Positions 9,305-17,955 of a DNA stretch of 30,758 nucleotides are shown here, piece by piece (within the stretch, counting starts at the first letter, position 1; every line of letters begins with the position of its first letter). The notes below the pieces were generated by a model. The model made no database searches, was not told the origin of the DNA, and saw nothing but the letters and a program-made list of their open reading frames with translations. Position numbers and translations under genes: made by a program. Source of the DNA: JAVBNF01 sp031551725 (GTDB lineage: Bacteria; Bacteroidota; Bacteroidia; Bacteroidales; P3); contig JAVBNF010000071.1 in assembly GCA_031551725.1 (NCBI GenBank), positions 1 through 30,758 on the forward strand, in the 5' to 3' direction.

Positions 9305-9859
9305 ATGACTCCCGAAGGAAAAAAATGTGTGGAAGACCACAAACACTTAATGGAAGGCGCCATTGCGCATTTTGAGAAAGAATTACACAAAGTACGTGCA
9401 GGCAAAGCAAGCCCGCAAATGCTCGAAGGTGTAAAGGTCGATTACTACGGAAATCCAACACCCATTGAGCAAGTAGGAAGCATCAATACACCGGATCCCA
9501 AACAAATTGTGATCCAACCTTGGGAAAAACCTTTGTTGGGAGCAATTGAAAAAGCAATTTTGGCCGCAAACCTCGGTTTTACGCCTCAAAATACCGGCGA
9601 TGTCATCCGCATCACGCTTCCTCCTGTTACCGAAGAACGCCGCCGCGACCTCGTGAAAAAAGCAAAAGAAGAAGCCGAAAAAGCAAAAGTAGCTATCCGT
9701 AACGTCCGCCGCGATGCCAACGAAGTCGGAAAAAAATTAGAAATGTCTGAAGACGAGAAAAAATCGTTCGAAAAAGATACTCAAGACATGACCAACAAAT
9801 TCATCGAAACCGTTGATAAAATGTTGGCAGAGAAAGAAAAAGAAGTAATGACCGTTTAA
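9305..9859 (+). CDS. frr: Ribosome recycling factor
   Basis: A 184-residue protein, the usual RRF length of about 185. With EF-G it splits the post-termination ribosome so subunits can be reused. Family motifs are all present: a first helix ending LHKVRAGKASPQMLEGVKVDYYG, then TPIEQVGSINTPDPKQIVIQPWEKPLLGAIEKAI, LGFTPQNTGDVIRITLPPVTEERRRDLVKKAKEEAE, and a C-terminal helix with RNVRRDANE. The domain II hinge is contained in the middle segment. In many bacteria frr follows pyrH or tsf; here it instead precedes dnaE by 78 bases, with a repeat filling that gap. It has its own -7 element. Confidence 0.97.
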   Translation: MTPEGKKCVEDHKHLMEGAIAHFEKELHKVRAGKASPQMLEGVKVDYYGNPTPIEQVGSINTPDPKQIVIQPWEKPLLGAIEKAILAANLGFTPQNTGDVIRITLPPVTEERRRDLVKKAKEEAEKAKVAIRNVRRDANEVGKKLEMSEDEKKSFEKDTQDMTNKFIETVDKMLAEKEKEVMTV

Positions 9860-9862
9860 TTT

Positions 9863-9933
9863 AATTGAGAATGGAGAACTGAGAATTGAGAATGAAAAGG
9901 CATTCTCCTCTCTCCACTCTCCACTCTCCATTC
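9863..9933. repeat. Purine/pyrimidine inverted repeat between frr and dnaE
   Basis: A run of GAGAATGGAGAA-type units (9863-9894) faces a run of CTCTCCACTCTCC units (9901-9933). GAGAATG (9888-9894) pairs with CATTCTC (9901-9907). GAATGGAGA (9869-9877) pairs with TCTCCATTC (9925-9933). The result is an imperfect hairpin ending four bases before the dnaE ATG. Thirteen bases recur in reverse complement at 158-170. Confidence 0.65.
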
Positions 9934-9937
9934 ACAC

Positions 9938-12900
9938 ATGTCTTTCGTCCACCTCCACGTTCACACGCAATACTCCATCCTCGACGGAGCTTCGCGCATT
10001 CCCGACTTGATCAAAAAGACCAAGGAAATGGGCATGGAAGCTATTGCCATCACCGACCACGGATCGATGTTCGGATGCTTGGAGTTCTTCAATGAAGCGA
10101 AAAAACAAGGCGTAAAGCCTATCATCGGCTGTGAAGTTTACGTGGCCGAAAAAAGTCGCTTTGAAAAAACCGGAAAAGACGACCGCAGCGGATATCACTT
10201 GATTTTGTTGGCCAAAAACAAAGTCGGCTATCATAATTTAGTTCGCTTATGCTCAATTGGTTGGAGAGAAGGATTTTATTATACGCCGCGGATCGACAAA
10301 GAAGTTTTGGAAAAATACAGCGAAGGGCTGATCGTTTGTTCCGCTTGTTTGGGTGGCGAAATTCCACAGCTTTTGATGAGCGGCGGCGTTGACAAAGCCG
10401 CTGAAGCCGTTGAATGGTTTAAAAATATTTTCGGGGATGATTTCTATCTCGAAATGCAAAACCACGGCCTCGAAGATCAGCAAAATGTCAATAAAGGCCT
10501 CATCGAACTCTCTCAACGCTACGGCATTAAACTCATTGCAACCAACGACATCCATTTCGTAAACGCCGACGATAAAGAAGCTCACAAAATTCTTGTGTAT
10601 CTAAACACGGGAAAAAAGATGAGCGACGAGCATCAGATGATGTACACCGGAGAAGAATATCTCAAGTCTCCGCAAGAAATGGCTGCTTTGTTTCCAGATT
10701 ATCCGGATGCCATTACAAACACCCTCGAAATTGCTGAAAAAGTAGAGGAATTCAAACTTCAACGCGACATTCTGCTTCCGAAATTTCCTATCCCGGAAAA
10801 TTTCGAAAACGAAATGCAATACCTGCGCCACCTCACCATCGAACGTAGTAAAGAACGCTGGGGCGACCCGATTCCGGAAAACATTCTCGAACGTCTAAAC
10901 TTCGAACTCGACACCGTGGAACGCATGGGCTTTCCGGGCTACTTCTTGATTGTGCAGGATTTCATTGCCGAAGCCCGAAAAATGGGCGTTCTCGTCGGTC
11001 CCGGACGGGGTTCTGCCGCCGGTTCCGCCATTGCCTACGCAATTGGAATTACAAACGTTGACCCAATCAAATACGACTTGCTGTTTGAGCGTTTTCTTAA
11101 CCCGGAACGGATTTCGATGCCCGATGTGGATATTGATTTCGACGATGCCGGACGCGAAAGAGTGATTCAATACGTTGTAAATAAATACGGTGACGGGCGT
11201 GTGGCACAAATCATCACGTTTGGAACCATGGCCGCCAAATCGTCCATTAAAGACGTGGCGCGCGTTTTAGACCTGCCGTTAATCGAATCCGACCGTTTGT
11301 CGAAATTAGTCCCTACAGTCCCCGGAATGACCCTCGACAAAGCGTTTAAAGAAGAGCCGGCGCTCGAAAAAGAACGCACTGAAGGCTTGCCGCTAATTCA
11401 AAAAACCCTCAAATTCGCCAAACAACTCGAAGGTTCTACGCGCAGTACCGGTACGCACGCCTGCGGTATGATCATTGCGCCCGACGACCTCATGGAATAC
11501 GTGCCCTTGAGCAATGCCAAAGATAGCACACTACCCGTTACGCAATACGAAGGAACGCTGATCGAATCGGTAGGGCTGCTGAAAATGGACTTTCTAGGAC
11601 TTAAAACCCTCTCCATCATTAAAGAAGCGCTCAACAATATCAAGCTGCGGCACAATATCGATATCGACATTGATGCCATTCCACTTGATGACGAAAAGAC
11701 CTTCGAACTTTTCGGACGCGGCGATACCACCGGTATTTTCCAGTTTGAAAGCGATGGAATGAAAAAATATCTGATCGACTTGAAACCCAATCGATTGGAA
11801 GACCTTATTGCCATGAACGCCCTCTACCGTCCAGGGCCTATGGAGTACATCCCACAATTCATCAACCGCAAATTCGGTCGCGAAGAAATCACTTACGACC
11901 TTGCGGATATGGAGGAATACCTCAAGGAAACCTACGGAATCTGCGTGTATCAGGAGCAGGTGATGTTGCTTTCGCAAAAATTGGCAAACTTCTCCAAAGG
12001 CGATGCCGATACTTTGCGTAAAGCAATGGGTAAGAAGCAAATCGAAACGCTGAACAAAATGAAATCCAAATTTATGGATGGTTGTACGGCGAACAATCAC
12101 GACTTGAAAATCTGCGAAAAAATCTGGACCGACTGGGAAGCCTTTGCCTCTTACGCCTTCAACAAATCGCACTCCACTTGCTATGCTTTCATCGCTTACC
12201 AGACCGGTTATTTAAAAGCCCATTATCCGGCCGAATTTATGGCGGCCGTTTTGACCAATAACCTCAGCGATATCAAGCAAATAACGTTCTTTATGGAAGA
12301 ATGTAAACGCTTGAAAATCGACTTACTCGGTCCGAACGTAAATGAAAGTCAGTTAAACTTTACAGTAAATAAAGCGGGTGCTATCCGTTTCGGTTTAGCT
12401 GCCGTTAAAGGTGTTGGAGAACAGGCTGTTGAAGCATTAATTGCTGAACGTAATGAAAACGGCGCGTATCAATCCATTTTCGATTTTGTGAAACGCATCA
12501 ACTTGCGCATGCTCAACAAACGCTGCATGGAAAGTCTCGTAAAAGCAGGTGCTTTTGACGATTTTAAACTGCATCGTGCGCAATATTTGTACCAAAAACC
12601 CGGCGATACGGCCACTTTCCTTGATAATTTGATGAATTTTGCATCAAAATATCAGCAAAACGTTCAATCGGCGCAAGCCTCTTTGTTTGGCGACAGCCAC
12701 GAAGAAATGACCGCCGATCCGGAAGTTTATTACTGCGAACCATTTCCGAAAATTGAAGAACTAAAGTACGAAAAAGAAGTGACCGGTTTCTTTATTTCCG
12801 GCCATCCGCTCGATGACTACAAATTCGAAATCAATCAATTTAAAACAGCAACAATCAACGAGTTCAAAGACGATTTGCAAGCTGTGAGAAATAAAGAGTT

Positions 12901-13396
12901 GAAGTTTGGTGGAATCATTACAAATGCACAACATTTAACCAGCAAAACAGGCAATCCATTCGGACGTTTTACCATTGAAGATTTTGACGATTCGATTGAA
13001 ATTACACTTTTCGGGCAGGATTATGTGAAGTTTAAAAATTTCATGATCAGCGGATTATTTGTCTTTGTGCAAGCAGGTGTGAAAAACCGTTGGGGCAAAG
13101 AAGATATGTTTGAGCTGAAAATTTCGGAAATCCAACTGCTCGAAGATTTAATGAAAACCCAAACCCGGAAAATCGTTTTAAAGCTCGATTTGCCGCTTGT
13201 GAACGATGTTTTTATTCAAAAGATAAGCAAGCTCGTAAAAGAACAAAAAGGTTCTTGCAATCTTATTTTTGAGATTTCCGATACGGTCAATAAAATCGGG
13301 CTTACCATGCCGGCGCGCAAATACAGCGTCGATCCTTCGGCATTTATCCGCAACGTTCGCGAGGAACTTCCGGAACTGCAAATTAAATTGGGATAA
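9938..13396 (+). CDS. dnaE: DNA polymerase III alpha subunit
   Basis: A 1152-residue replicative polymerase, close to E. coli DnaE (1160). The PHP domain starts at residue 4 (VHLHVHTQYSILDG) and continues with TDHGSMFG, GCEVYVAE and TNDIHFVNADDKEAH. The polymerase core has GPGRGSAAGSAIAYA, then PDVDIDFDD with aspartates at residues 396, 398 and 400. The third catalytic aspartate is D551 in KMDFLGLKTL. YRPGPMEYIP and AFNKSHSTCYAFIAYQTGYLKA follow. A helix-hairpin-helix region lies near 808-875 (GLAAVKGVGEQAVEAL) and an OB-fold near 987-1040. The PHP metal ligands look intact, unlike E. coli. The ATG at 9938 is followed at once by the conserved FVHLHVHT start, which fixes the start. No Shine-Dalgarno is visible, as is usual in this phylum. 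It probably shares the frr transcript. Confidence 0.97.
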   Translation: MSFVHLHVHTQYSILDGASRIPDLIKKTKEMGMEAIAITDHGSMFGCLEFFNEAKKQGVKPIIGCEVYVAEKSRFEKTGKDDRSGYHLILLAKNKVGYHNLVRLCSIGWREGFYYTPRIDKEVLEKYSEGLIVCSACLGGEIPQLLMSGGVDKAAEAVEWFKNIFGDDFYLEMQNHGLEDQQNVNKGLIELSQRYGIKLIATNDIHFVNADDKEAHKILVYLNTGKKMSDEHQMMYTGEEYLKSPQEMAALFPDYPDAITNTLEIAEKVEEFKLQRDILLPKFPIPENFENEMQYLRHLTIERSKERWGDPIPENILERLNFELDTVERMGFPGYFLIVQDFIAEARKMGVLVGPGRGSAAGSAIAYAIGITNVDPIKYDLLFERFLNPERISMPDVDIDFDDAGRERVIQYVVNKYGDGRVAQIITFGTMAAKSSIKDVARVLDLPLIESDRLSKLVPTVPGMTLDKAFKEEPALEKERTEGLPLIQKTLKFAKQLEGSTRSTGTHACGMIIAPDDLMEYVPLSNAKDSTLPVTQYEGTLIESVGLLKMDFLGLKTLSIIKEALNNIKLRHNIDIDIDAIPLDDEKTFELFGRGDTTGIFQFESDGMKKYLIDLKPNRLEDLIAMNALYRPGPMEYIPQFINRKFGREEITYDLADMEEYLKETYGICVYQEQVMLLSQKLANFSKGDADTLRKAMGKKQIETLNKMKSKFMDGCTANNHDLKICEKIWTDWEAFASYAFNKSHSTCYAFIAYQTGYLKAHYPAEFMAAVLTNNLSDIKQITFFMEECKRLKIDLLGPNVNESQLNFTVNKAGAIRFGLAAVKGVGEQAVEALIAERNENGAYQSIFDFVKRINLRMLNKRCMESLVKAGAFDDFKLHRAQYLYQKPGDTATFLDNLMNFASKYQQNVQSAQASLFGDSHEEMTADPEVYYCEPFPKIEELKYEKEVTGFFISGHPLDDYKFEINQFKTATINEFKDDLQAVRNKELKFGGIITNAQHLTSKTGNPFGRFTIEDFDDSIEITLFGQDYVKFKNFMISGLFVFVQAGVKNRWGKEDMFELKISEIQLLEDLMKTQTRKIVLKLDLPLVNDVFIQKISKLVKEQKGSCNLIFEISDTVNKIGLTMPARKYSVDPSAFIRNVREELPELQIKLG

Positions 13397-13418
13397 TTTC
13401 AAATTAGCAACACAAAAA

Positions 13419-13444
13419 CTTCTTGAAATTTATTAAATCAAGAC
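13419..13444. repeat. Fic-associated dyad, copy 1 (diverged)
   Basis: TTCTTGA (13420-13426), 11 AT-rich bases, then TCAAGAC (13438-13444). The dyad is followed by ATTTTTTATT, so on RNA it could also serve as a terminator for dnaE, whose stop codon is 22 bases upstream. Its right end and T-run resemble the sequence just after copy 3. Confidence 0.6.
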
Positions 13445-13451
13445 ATTTTTT

Positions 13452-13477
13452 ATTGCTATTTTTTATTGCTATTTTTT
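13452..13477. repeat. Two tandem 13-bp repeats
   Basis: The unit ATTGCTATTTTTT occurs twice in succession (13452-13464 and 13465-13477) in the AT-rich gap before the fic gene. The gap from 13397 to 13643 otherwise holds only the dyads and the fic promoter. Confidence 0.75.
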
Positions 13478-13577
13478 CTTTTATTTTATAAATTTGACAT
13501 TATTTTGATAAAGCACTGATTATTTTTAATTTATGATGCTTTTTTGTCACTTCTTACTTTCAAATAAAAAAATAAAA

Positions 13578-13607
13578 CTTCTTGAATCTTTAAAAATCAA
13601 GAAAGAT
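13578..13607. repeat. Fic-associated dyad, copy 2, left direct repeat
   Basis: Thirty bases identical to 14948-14977. The core 13579-13603 is a near-perfect palindrome (TTCTTGA, 11 bases, TCAAGAA; 20 of 25 positions match their own reverse complement). It ends 18 bases before the fic -7 element, overlapping the -33 region. That is a position suited to an operator. Confidence 0.75.
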
Positions 13608-13621
13608 TAATAAGTTTTTTG

Positions 13622-13629
13622 TACCTTTG
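13622..13629 (+). promoter_or_regulatory. -7 promoter element for fic
   Basis: TACCTTTG after TTTTTTG matches TAnnTTTG. The ATG lies only 14 bases after it, so the 5' leader would be about 8 bases, nearly leaderless. Confidence 0.75.
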
Positions 13630-13643
13630 CAAAAAATTACAAA

Positions 13644-14945
13644 ATGGTAGAAAAAACGCCTCCATTTATTATTACAGAAAATATTTTAGATTTATTTGAT
13701 AATTCTGAATTCCTTTCTGCATTAACTTCAATCAATAATGAATACGCTTATTGGGATCGCGTAAAATACAAGGCTAAAGTTCTTTCTATAGATCCTGTAG
13801 ATGCCTGGAATGCAGTAAAAATCAGTCGTCGCAGCAATCGGAACCATATTTCATTTGGCACTTATCACTTTCGTTTTTCTTCTACGGATTATATCCAACG
13901 AGCCTTGCATTATTTCGACATGAATATTGGTGGATATTTAAGTTCACAAGGACTTATTCCAGAGAAAAGTAAAAATCAGTACATGATTAGTTCAATCATG
14001 GAAGAAGCAATTTCCAGCAGTAAAATAGAAGGAGCTAATACGACTCGAAAAAAGGCAAAAGAAATGCTGAGGAGAGAAGAAAAACCTCACAACAAATCCG
14101 AGCAAATGATTGTAAATAATTATCTAACAATCAAGCATATTGTTCAAAATAAAAGCGACGAATTAAGCATTGATAAACTTCTTCAAATACATGGTTTAAT
14201 TAGTAAAAATACCCTAGATAAAACAGAAGAAGAAGGTTTTTTCAGGGATACGAATGATATTTTTGTTATCAACACATCAACAAGCGAGATTGTACACACG
14301 CCGCCTTCACACGAAGAAATTCCCGGCCTTATAAAAGATTTGTGCGTATTTTTCAATCAAGATAATGAACCTTTTATTCATCCCATTATCAAAGCCATTA
14401 TCATTCATTTTATGATTGGATGGGTCCATCCTTTCACAGATGGGAACGGACGAACAGCTAGAGCGCTTTTTTATTGGTATTTGCTTAAAAAAGGATATTG
14501 GATGGCCGAGTATTTATCCATTTCCAGAATCATTCAAGATCGGAAAAATCAATATGAAAAAGCGTACCTCTATACTGAAAATGACGAAAACGACTTGTCT
14601 TATTTTATTACTTTTAACCTAAAAGCAATGGAATTAGCTTTTGACGCATTGAAAACCTATCTTAAAAGAAAGCAAATCGAAGCACGCGATTTAAGAAAAT
14701 TTATCAAAATCCCGGAAATCAACGAAAGACAAACTCAACTCTTGGAACTTTTTTCGGAAGAGCCCGAAATTGTGCTTAATGTAAAAGAGGTGCAAAACCG
14801 ATTCTCGGTTTCAAACTACACAGCTAGAGCGGATTTGATGAAACTGGTTAGGTTTGGTTTTCTAGAAGATATACCTGTGAATAAAACCAAGGTAAATTTC
14901 GTAAAGTCTTCTAATTTTGAGTCTTTAGTTAATCAAAGGGATTAA
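13644..14945 (+). CDS. Fic-family protein with C-terminal winged helix
   Basis: A 433-residue Fic protein. Fic enzymes usually transfer AMP from ATP to a hydroxyl of a target protein. The catalytic loop HPFTDGNGRTAR (262-273) is fully canonical, with the histidine, GNG and both arginines. SSKIEG (125-130) fits the inhibitory (S/T)xxxE(G/N) helix, placed N-terminal to the core, so the enzyme should be auto-inhibited (class II). Residues about 359-424 (NERQTQLLELF to FGFLEDIPVNKTK) look like a winged helix that could bind DNA. No antitoxin-like partner lies beside it. The gene is bracketed by a perfect 30-bp direct repeat whose core is a palindrome, and a third diverged copy lies upstream. Autoregulation through the winged helix, and acquisition as a cassette, are inferences. 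The target protein is unknown. Low GC and the flanking repeats set it apart from dnaE. Confidence 0.92.
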   Translation: MVEKTPPFIITENILDLFDNSEFLSALTSINNEYAYWDRVKYKAKVLSIDPVDAWNAVKISRRSNRNHISFGTYHFRFSSTDYIQRALHYFDMNIGGYLSSQGLIPEKSKNQYMISSIMEEAISSSKIEGANTTRKKAKEMLRREEKPHNKSEQMIVNNYLTIKHIVQNKSDELSIDKLLQIHGLISKNTLDKTEEEGFFRDTNDIFVINTSTSEIVHTPPSHEEIPGLIKDLCVFFNQDNEPFIHPIIKAIIIHFMIGWVHPFTDGNGRTARALFYWYLLKKGYWMAEYLSISRIIQDRKNQYEKAYLYTENDENDLSYFITFNLKAMELAFDALKTYLKRKQIEARDLRKFIKIPEINERQTQLLELFSEEPEIVLNVKEVQNRFSVSNYTARADLMKLVRFGFLEDIPVNKTKVNFVKSSNFESLVNQRD

Positions 14946-14947
14946 TC

Positions 14948-14977
14948 CTTCTTGAATCTTTAAAAATCAAGAAAGAT
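14948..14977. repeat. Fic-associated dyad, copy 3, right direct repeat
   Basis: Identical over 30 bases to 13578-13607, beginning 3 bases after the fic stop codon and ending 14 bases before the stop of the convergent WecA-like gene. A further TCAAGAC and a T-rich run follow (14977-14993), echoing copy 1. It could act as a binding site, a weak bidirectional terminator, or a cassette boundary. Confidence 0.75.
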
Positions 14978-14991
14978 CAAGACGTTTTATT

Positions 14992-16068
14992 TTATGCGTT
15001 CAAACGATGCTTTTTCACCAGCATTTCCAACCATACCGAGCCTGAAAGACAAAGTACTAAAAGCACAATTCCAAGGCGAATAACGCCGATATCCTTACAA
15101 AAGAAAGATAGAATAATAAAACATAAATTCACGCCGCCCAAAATCAACGATGATTGAAAATGGTTAAATCCCAATTCCAACAAACGATGATGCAGGTGGT
15201 TTTTATCGGCTGCAAAGGGCGATGTTTTTTTCGATAAACGAATAGTCGAAACACGGGCCAAATCGAAAATAGGAAGGATTAAGATCCCTAAGGAAACTGC
15301 CGGTGCAGAACTTACCGGGAAAAAGAGATCGGGATTTTTGCAAAATTCATTGAAATGAATCGTACACATGGCTATCAAAGTTCCTAAAACCAGAGAGCCG
15401 GAATCGCCCATAAATGTTTTATTTCTCAATCCAAACACATTAAAACGATAAAAACTTCCCAATGAACCGACCATTGCAAAACACATAATCGCCCAATCAA
15501 CATCCGAATTTACAAGGAAAAACACACCGAACGTACTCAAAATCACACCACCGATAGTGGCTCCCAAACCGTCAATTCCATCAATTAAATTAATTGCATT
15601 CGAAATGCCGACAATTGCAAAAAGAGCAAGAATTGCGCCCCATGTTTCTTTGATCTCCCAATAGCCTAAAAATCCGTGAAGGCTTGTAAAGCTGAGATTT
15701 CCATAAATAATCAATCCGGCGGCAATAAATTGCGCAACAAGTTTTTTATCGGGAGAAAGAATTAAAATATCATCTTTCAAACCCACAAAAAAGATGATAA
15801 ACAAGGCCGCATACCAAAAACGATAATCGGCAGCAATACTGTCGCCAACAAAAATAATCGTGCAAAGCGTAAATGCAATGAACAGAGAAACGCCGGCCAA
15901 ATTAGGCGTATTATATCGATGCGACGTACGCTCGCCGGGTTTGTTCAGCAAGCCTTTTTCACGGGCGATGTGATTAACAGTAGGAATAAACCGGCCGGTT
16001 ATCAAAAATGCCAGAATCAAAGGAAATCCTACGCGGATAAGAGCTGCCCAATCGCACACAACGTTCAT
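14992..16068 (-). CDS. WecA/MraY-like undecaprenyl-phosphate sugar-1-phosphate transferase
   Basis: A 358-residue polytopic membrane enzyme that should load a sugar phosphate, probably GlcNAc-1-P from UDP-GlcNAc, onto undecaprenyl phosphate. This would be the first step of building a lipid-linked glycan. Family motifs are in order: KPGERTSHRYNTPNLAGV (43-60), the GLKDD aspartates (99, 100), NLIDGIDGL (160-168), FMGDSGS (219-225) and the basic HLHHRL loop (291-296). About 10-11 membrane segments are apparent. The histidine-rich loop favours the WecA/TagO/WbpL branch over true MraY. It is the last gene of the minus-strand polysaccharide operon, 11 bases after the GT2 gene. The exact sugar cannot be read from sequence. 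Confidence 0.9.
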   Translation of the reverse strand: MNVVCDWAALIRVGFPLILAFLITGRFIPTVNHIAREKGLLNKPGERTSHRYNTPNLAGVSLFIAFTLCTIIFVGDSIAADYRFWYAALFIIFFVGLKDDILILSPDKKLVAQFIAAGLIIYGNLSFTSLHGFLGYWEIKETWGAILALFAIVGISNAINLIDGIDGLGATIGGVILSTFGVFFLVNSDVDWAIMCFAMVGSLGSFYRFNVFGLRNKTFMGDSGSLVLGTLIAMCTIHFNEFCKNPDLFFPVSSAPAVSLGILILPIFDLARVSTIRLSKKTSPFAADKNHLHHRLLELGFNHFQSSLILGGVNLCFIILSFFCKDIGVIRLGIVLLVLCLSGSVWLEMLVKKHRLNA

Positions 16069-16079
16069 ACAAATCCTAT

Positions 16080-16901
16080 TTAAAATTTCGAAATACGTAA
16101 AATATGAGCATAAACAAAACGAGTCAATCCGGAAGGGAACAAACGCAGCATCCCTCTTACGAATATGCTCGAAATATATTGAGAGTAGTTTAAAAAACCA
16201 ATCTCGTATCCTTTTTTAAAGCATTCTTTTTCTGCTTTATAGTATTTCCAGCCGTGACGGCGGTCGATAAACATTTTACCAACACGCGCATATACCAACG
16301 GCTCTTGCAAATTGTAAAATTTCATCCCTTTGCTCATCATCCGCATCCACAAGTAGTAATCTTCAATTCCTCTGAGATGTTGATAATTACCTGCTTTTAA
16401 AACGCTCGATTTACGAAAAACAACAGTCATATGATTCACCGGACTGCGTTTTTTTCCGAATCTAAAAAGTTCTTCGGGCGTTTGAGGTAAAATGCGGTAT
16501 CCGGTAATATGGTCGATAGAATTCTCAAATTCAGCAATATTCGAACTCAAAATGTCAATTTCCGGATGTTCATTCAGGAATTTGATTTGGATTTCGAAAC
16601 GGTCGTTTCGCGCAATATCATCCGCATCCATGCGGGCAATGAGTTCATATTTGCATGCTTCAACCCCGATTCCCAAAGCAATTCCCAAGCCTTGATTTTC
16701 AGGAAGGTCAATCACTTTTAAAATCTCAGGATATTTCTTTTCGTATTCGACTATTTGATTATCAAGCTCTTTGGTTAAAGGACCGTCTTTGATAAGCACG
16801 ATTTCGTTGGGCACAAGGGTTTGATTTATAATGCTGTCAAACGCCGCCGAAAAAAATTCGGGACGTTCTTTGTAACATATCGGCATTAAAACAGAAAACA
16901 T
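16080..16901 (-). CDS. Glycosyltransferase family 2
   Basis: A 273-residue GT-A fold enzyme that probably adds one sugar to the lipid-linked glycan at the cytoplasmic face. The start FSVLMPICYKERPEFFSAAFDSIINQT is typical of GT2. IKDG (37-40) fits the nucleotide pocket, and MDADD (91-95) is the DxD metal-binding motif. A later RGIEDYYLWMRMMSKG carries the ED pair used as acceptor base in this family. The C-terminus is short and basic, with no clear membrane segment. It resembles AmsE-type transferases. It sits 13 bases after the GT4 gene in the same operon. Confidence 0.9.
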   Translation of the reverse strand: MFSVLMPICYKERPEFFSAAFDSIINQTLVPNEIVLIKDGPLTKELDNQIVEYEKKYPEILKVIDLPENQGLGIALGIGVEACKYELIARMDADDIARNDRFEIQIKFLNEHPEIDILSSNIAEFENSIDHITGYRILPQTPEELFRFGKKRSPVNHMTVVFRKSSVLKAGNYQHLRGIEDYYLWMRMMSKGMKFYNLQEPLVYARVGKMFIDRRHGWKYYKAEKECFKKGYEIGFLNYSQYISSIFVRGMLRLFPSGLTRFVYAHILRISKF

Positions 16902-16914
16902 TCAACTCCTTTTC

Positions 16915-17955
16915 TTAAACAATCGATTTGAAAAAATCCAAATACCTTGAAGACATAACTTCAACAGTATAAGAACTTTGGTAATGCTCAAACGCATTTT
17001 TCACATATTTTTCTTTATGCTCAACAGCGCGTCGAAGCGAATCTTGCAAAGATACAATATTTTTTAAAATAAAAAAACATATTTCTTCTTTGGTAAAAGC
17101 CGAACGGATAACTTCTATATCCGACGCAACCACAGGGCATTGTGTAGCTACAGCTTCGATAATTGCCAACGGAAAACCTTCTGAAAATGAAGGAAGAACA
17201 TACACATCGGCATATTTGAAATAGCGATAGGCTGCTTGTCGGGCGCCGATAAATAAACATTGGTTACTCACTCCTAATTTTTCCGCAAGATGTTTTAAAT
17301 GAGCCGATTCATCGCCGGATCCAATCACACAAAAAACATAATTAGGCATTCCCGGAAGTGCTTCGATAACTTGATAAAGACCTTTACGTTCGGTAAGCAC
17401 TGCTGCGGTCATGATTAATTTCCGGTCGCCTTTGAATTTCAGAATAATATTTTCATCCGAAATATTTACATTTTGAGAGAAATCGAGTGTGCGCCCATTG
17501 GCGATGGCCACGCATTTTTGCTTGCGGAACTTCGGTTTATAGAGCTTTTCAATGCTTTCGGAAACAAAAGCAATACCGTGATGGCGGAGCAAAAAAGTGC
17601 AAAACATTTTTGCAAAAATACTTCCCCAAAAACGGCCATGTTCAATTGTAAATTCTTGCTTAATATCGGAGTGGAAAGTAGAAACAAATTTCGCACGGTG
17701 TTTTCTGCGACGATGGAAAAACACGTAGGCATTTGGGCGCAATCCGTGAGTGTGAACAATATCAAATTCATTAAAATCAATGCGTTCGAAAAAAGAAATA
17801 TGGTCGGCCTCGCAGGGAAAATCCAACTCGTGAATTTCGTCCATATAGAAAACCTTCACATCGTGCCCTTGTTTTAAAAGGGTACAACAGATGTCAAAGG
17901 CAACAATCACCGGTCCTTTATTTGCTAAAGAGGGAGCAATAACCGCAATTTTCAT
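16915..17955 (-). CDS. Glycosyltransferase family 4 (group 1)
   Basis: A 346-residue GT-B retaining glycosyltransferase. The N-terminal Rossmann half begins MKIAVIAPSLANKGPVIVAFD and holds FDIVHTHGLRPN. The C-terminal donor half has LTERKGLYQVIEAL, IGSGDE, the YADVYVLPSFSEGFPLAIIEA segment and glutamates 259 and 267 forming the E-x7-E motif. Its ATG overlaps the TGA of the Wzy-like gene by 4 bases (ATGA), indicating translational coupling. It probably acts in the assembly of the same surface glycan; donor and acceptor are unknown. Confidence 0.9.
   Translation of the reverse strand: MKIAVIAPSLANKGPVIVAFDICCTLLKQGHDVKVFYMDEIHELDFPCEADHISFFERIDFNEFDIVHTHGLRPNAYVFFHRRRKHRAKFVSTFHSDIKQEFTIEHGRFWGSIFAKMFCTFLLRHHGIAFVSESIEKLYKPKFRKQKCVAIANGRTLDFSQNVNISDENIILKFKGDRKLIMTAAVLTERKGLYQVIEALPGMPNYVFCVIGSGDESAHLKHLAEKLGVSNQCLFIGARQAAYRYFKYADVYVLPSFSEGFPLAIIEAVATQCPVVASDIEVIRSAFTKEEICFFILKNIVSLQDSLRRAVEHKEKYVKNAFEHYQSSYTVEVMSSRYLDFFKSIV

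Noticed and set aside
13397..14991. Fic region as a complete insertion sequence
   Set aside because: The direct repeats bracket the gene, but there is no transposase or integrase and no terminal inverted repeats other than the palindromes themselves. Cassette origin is kept only as a hypothesis.
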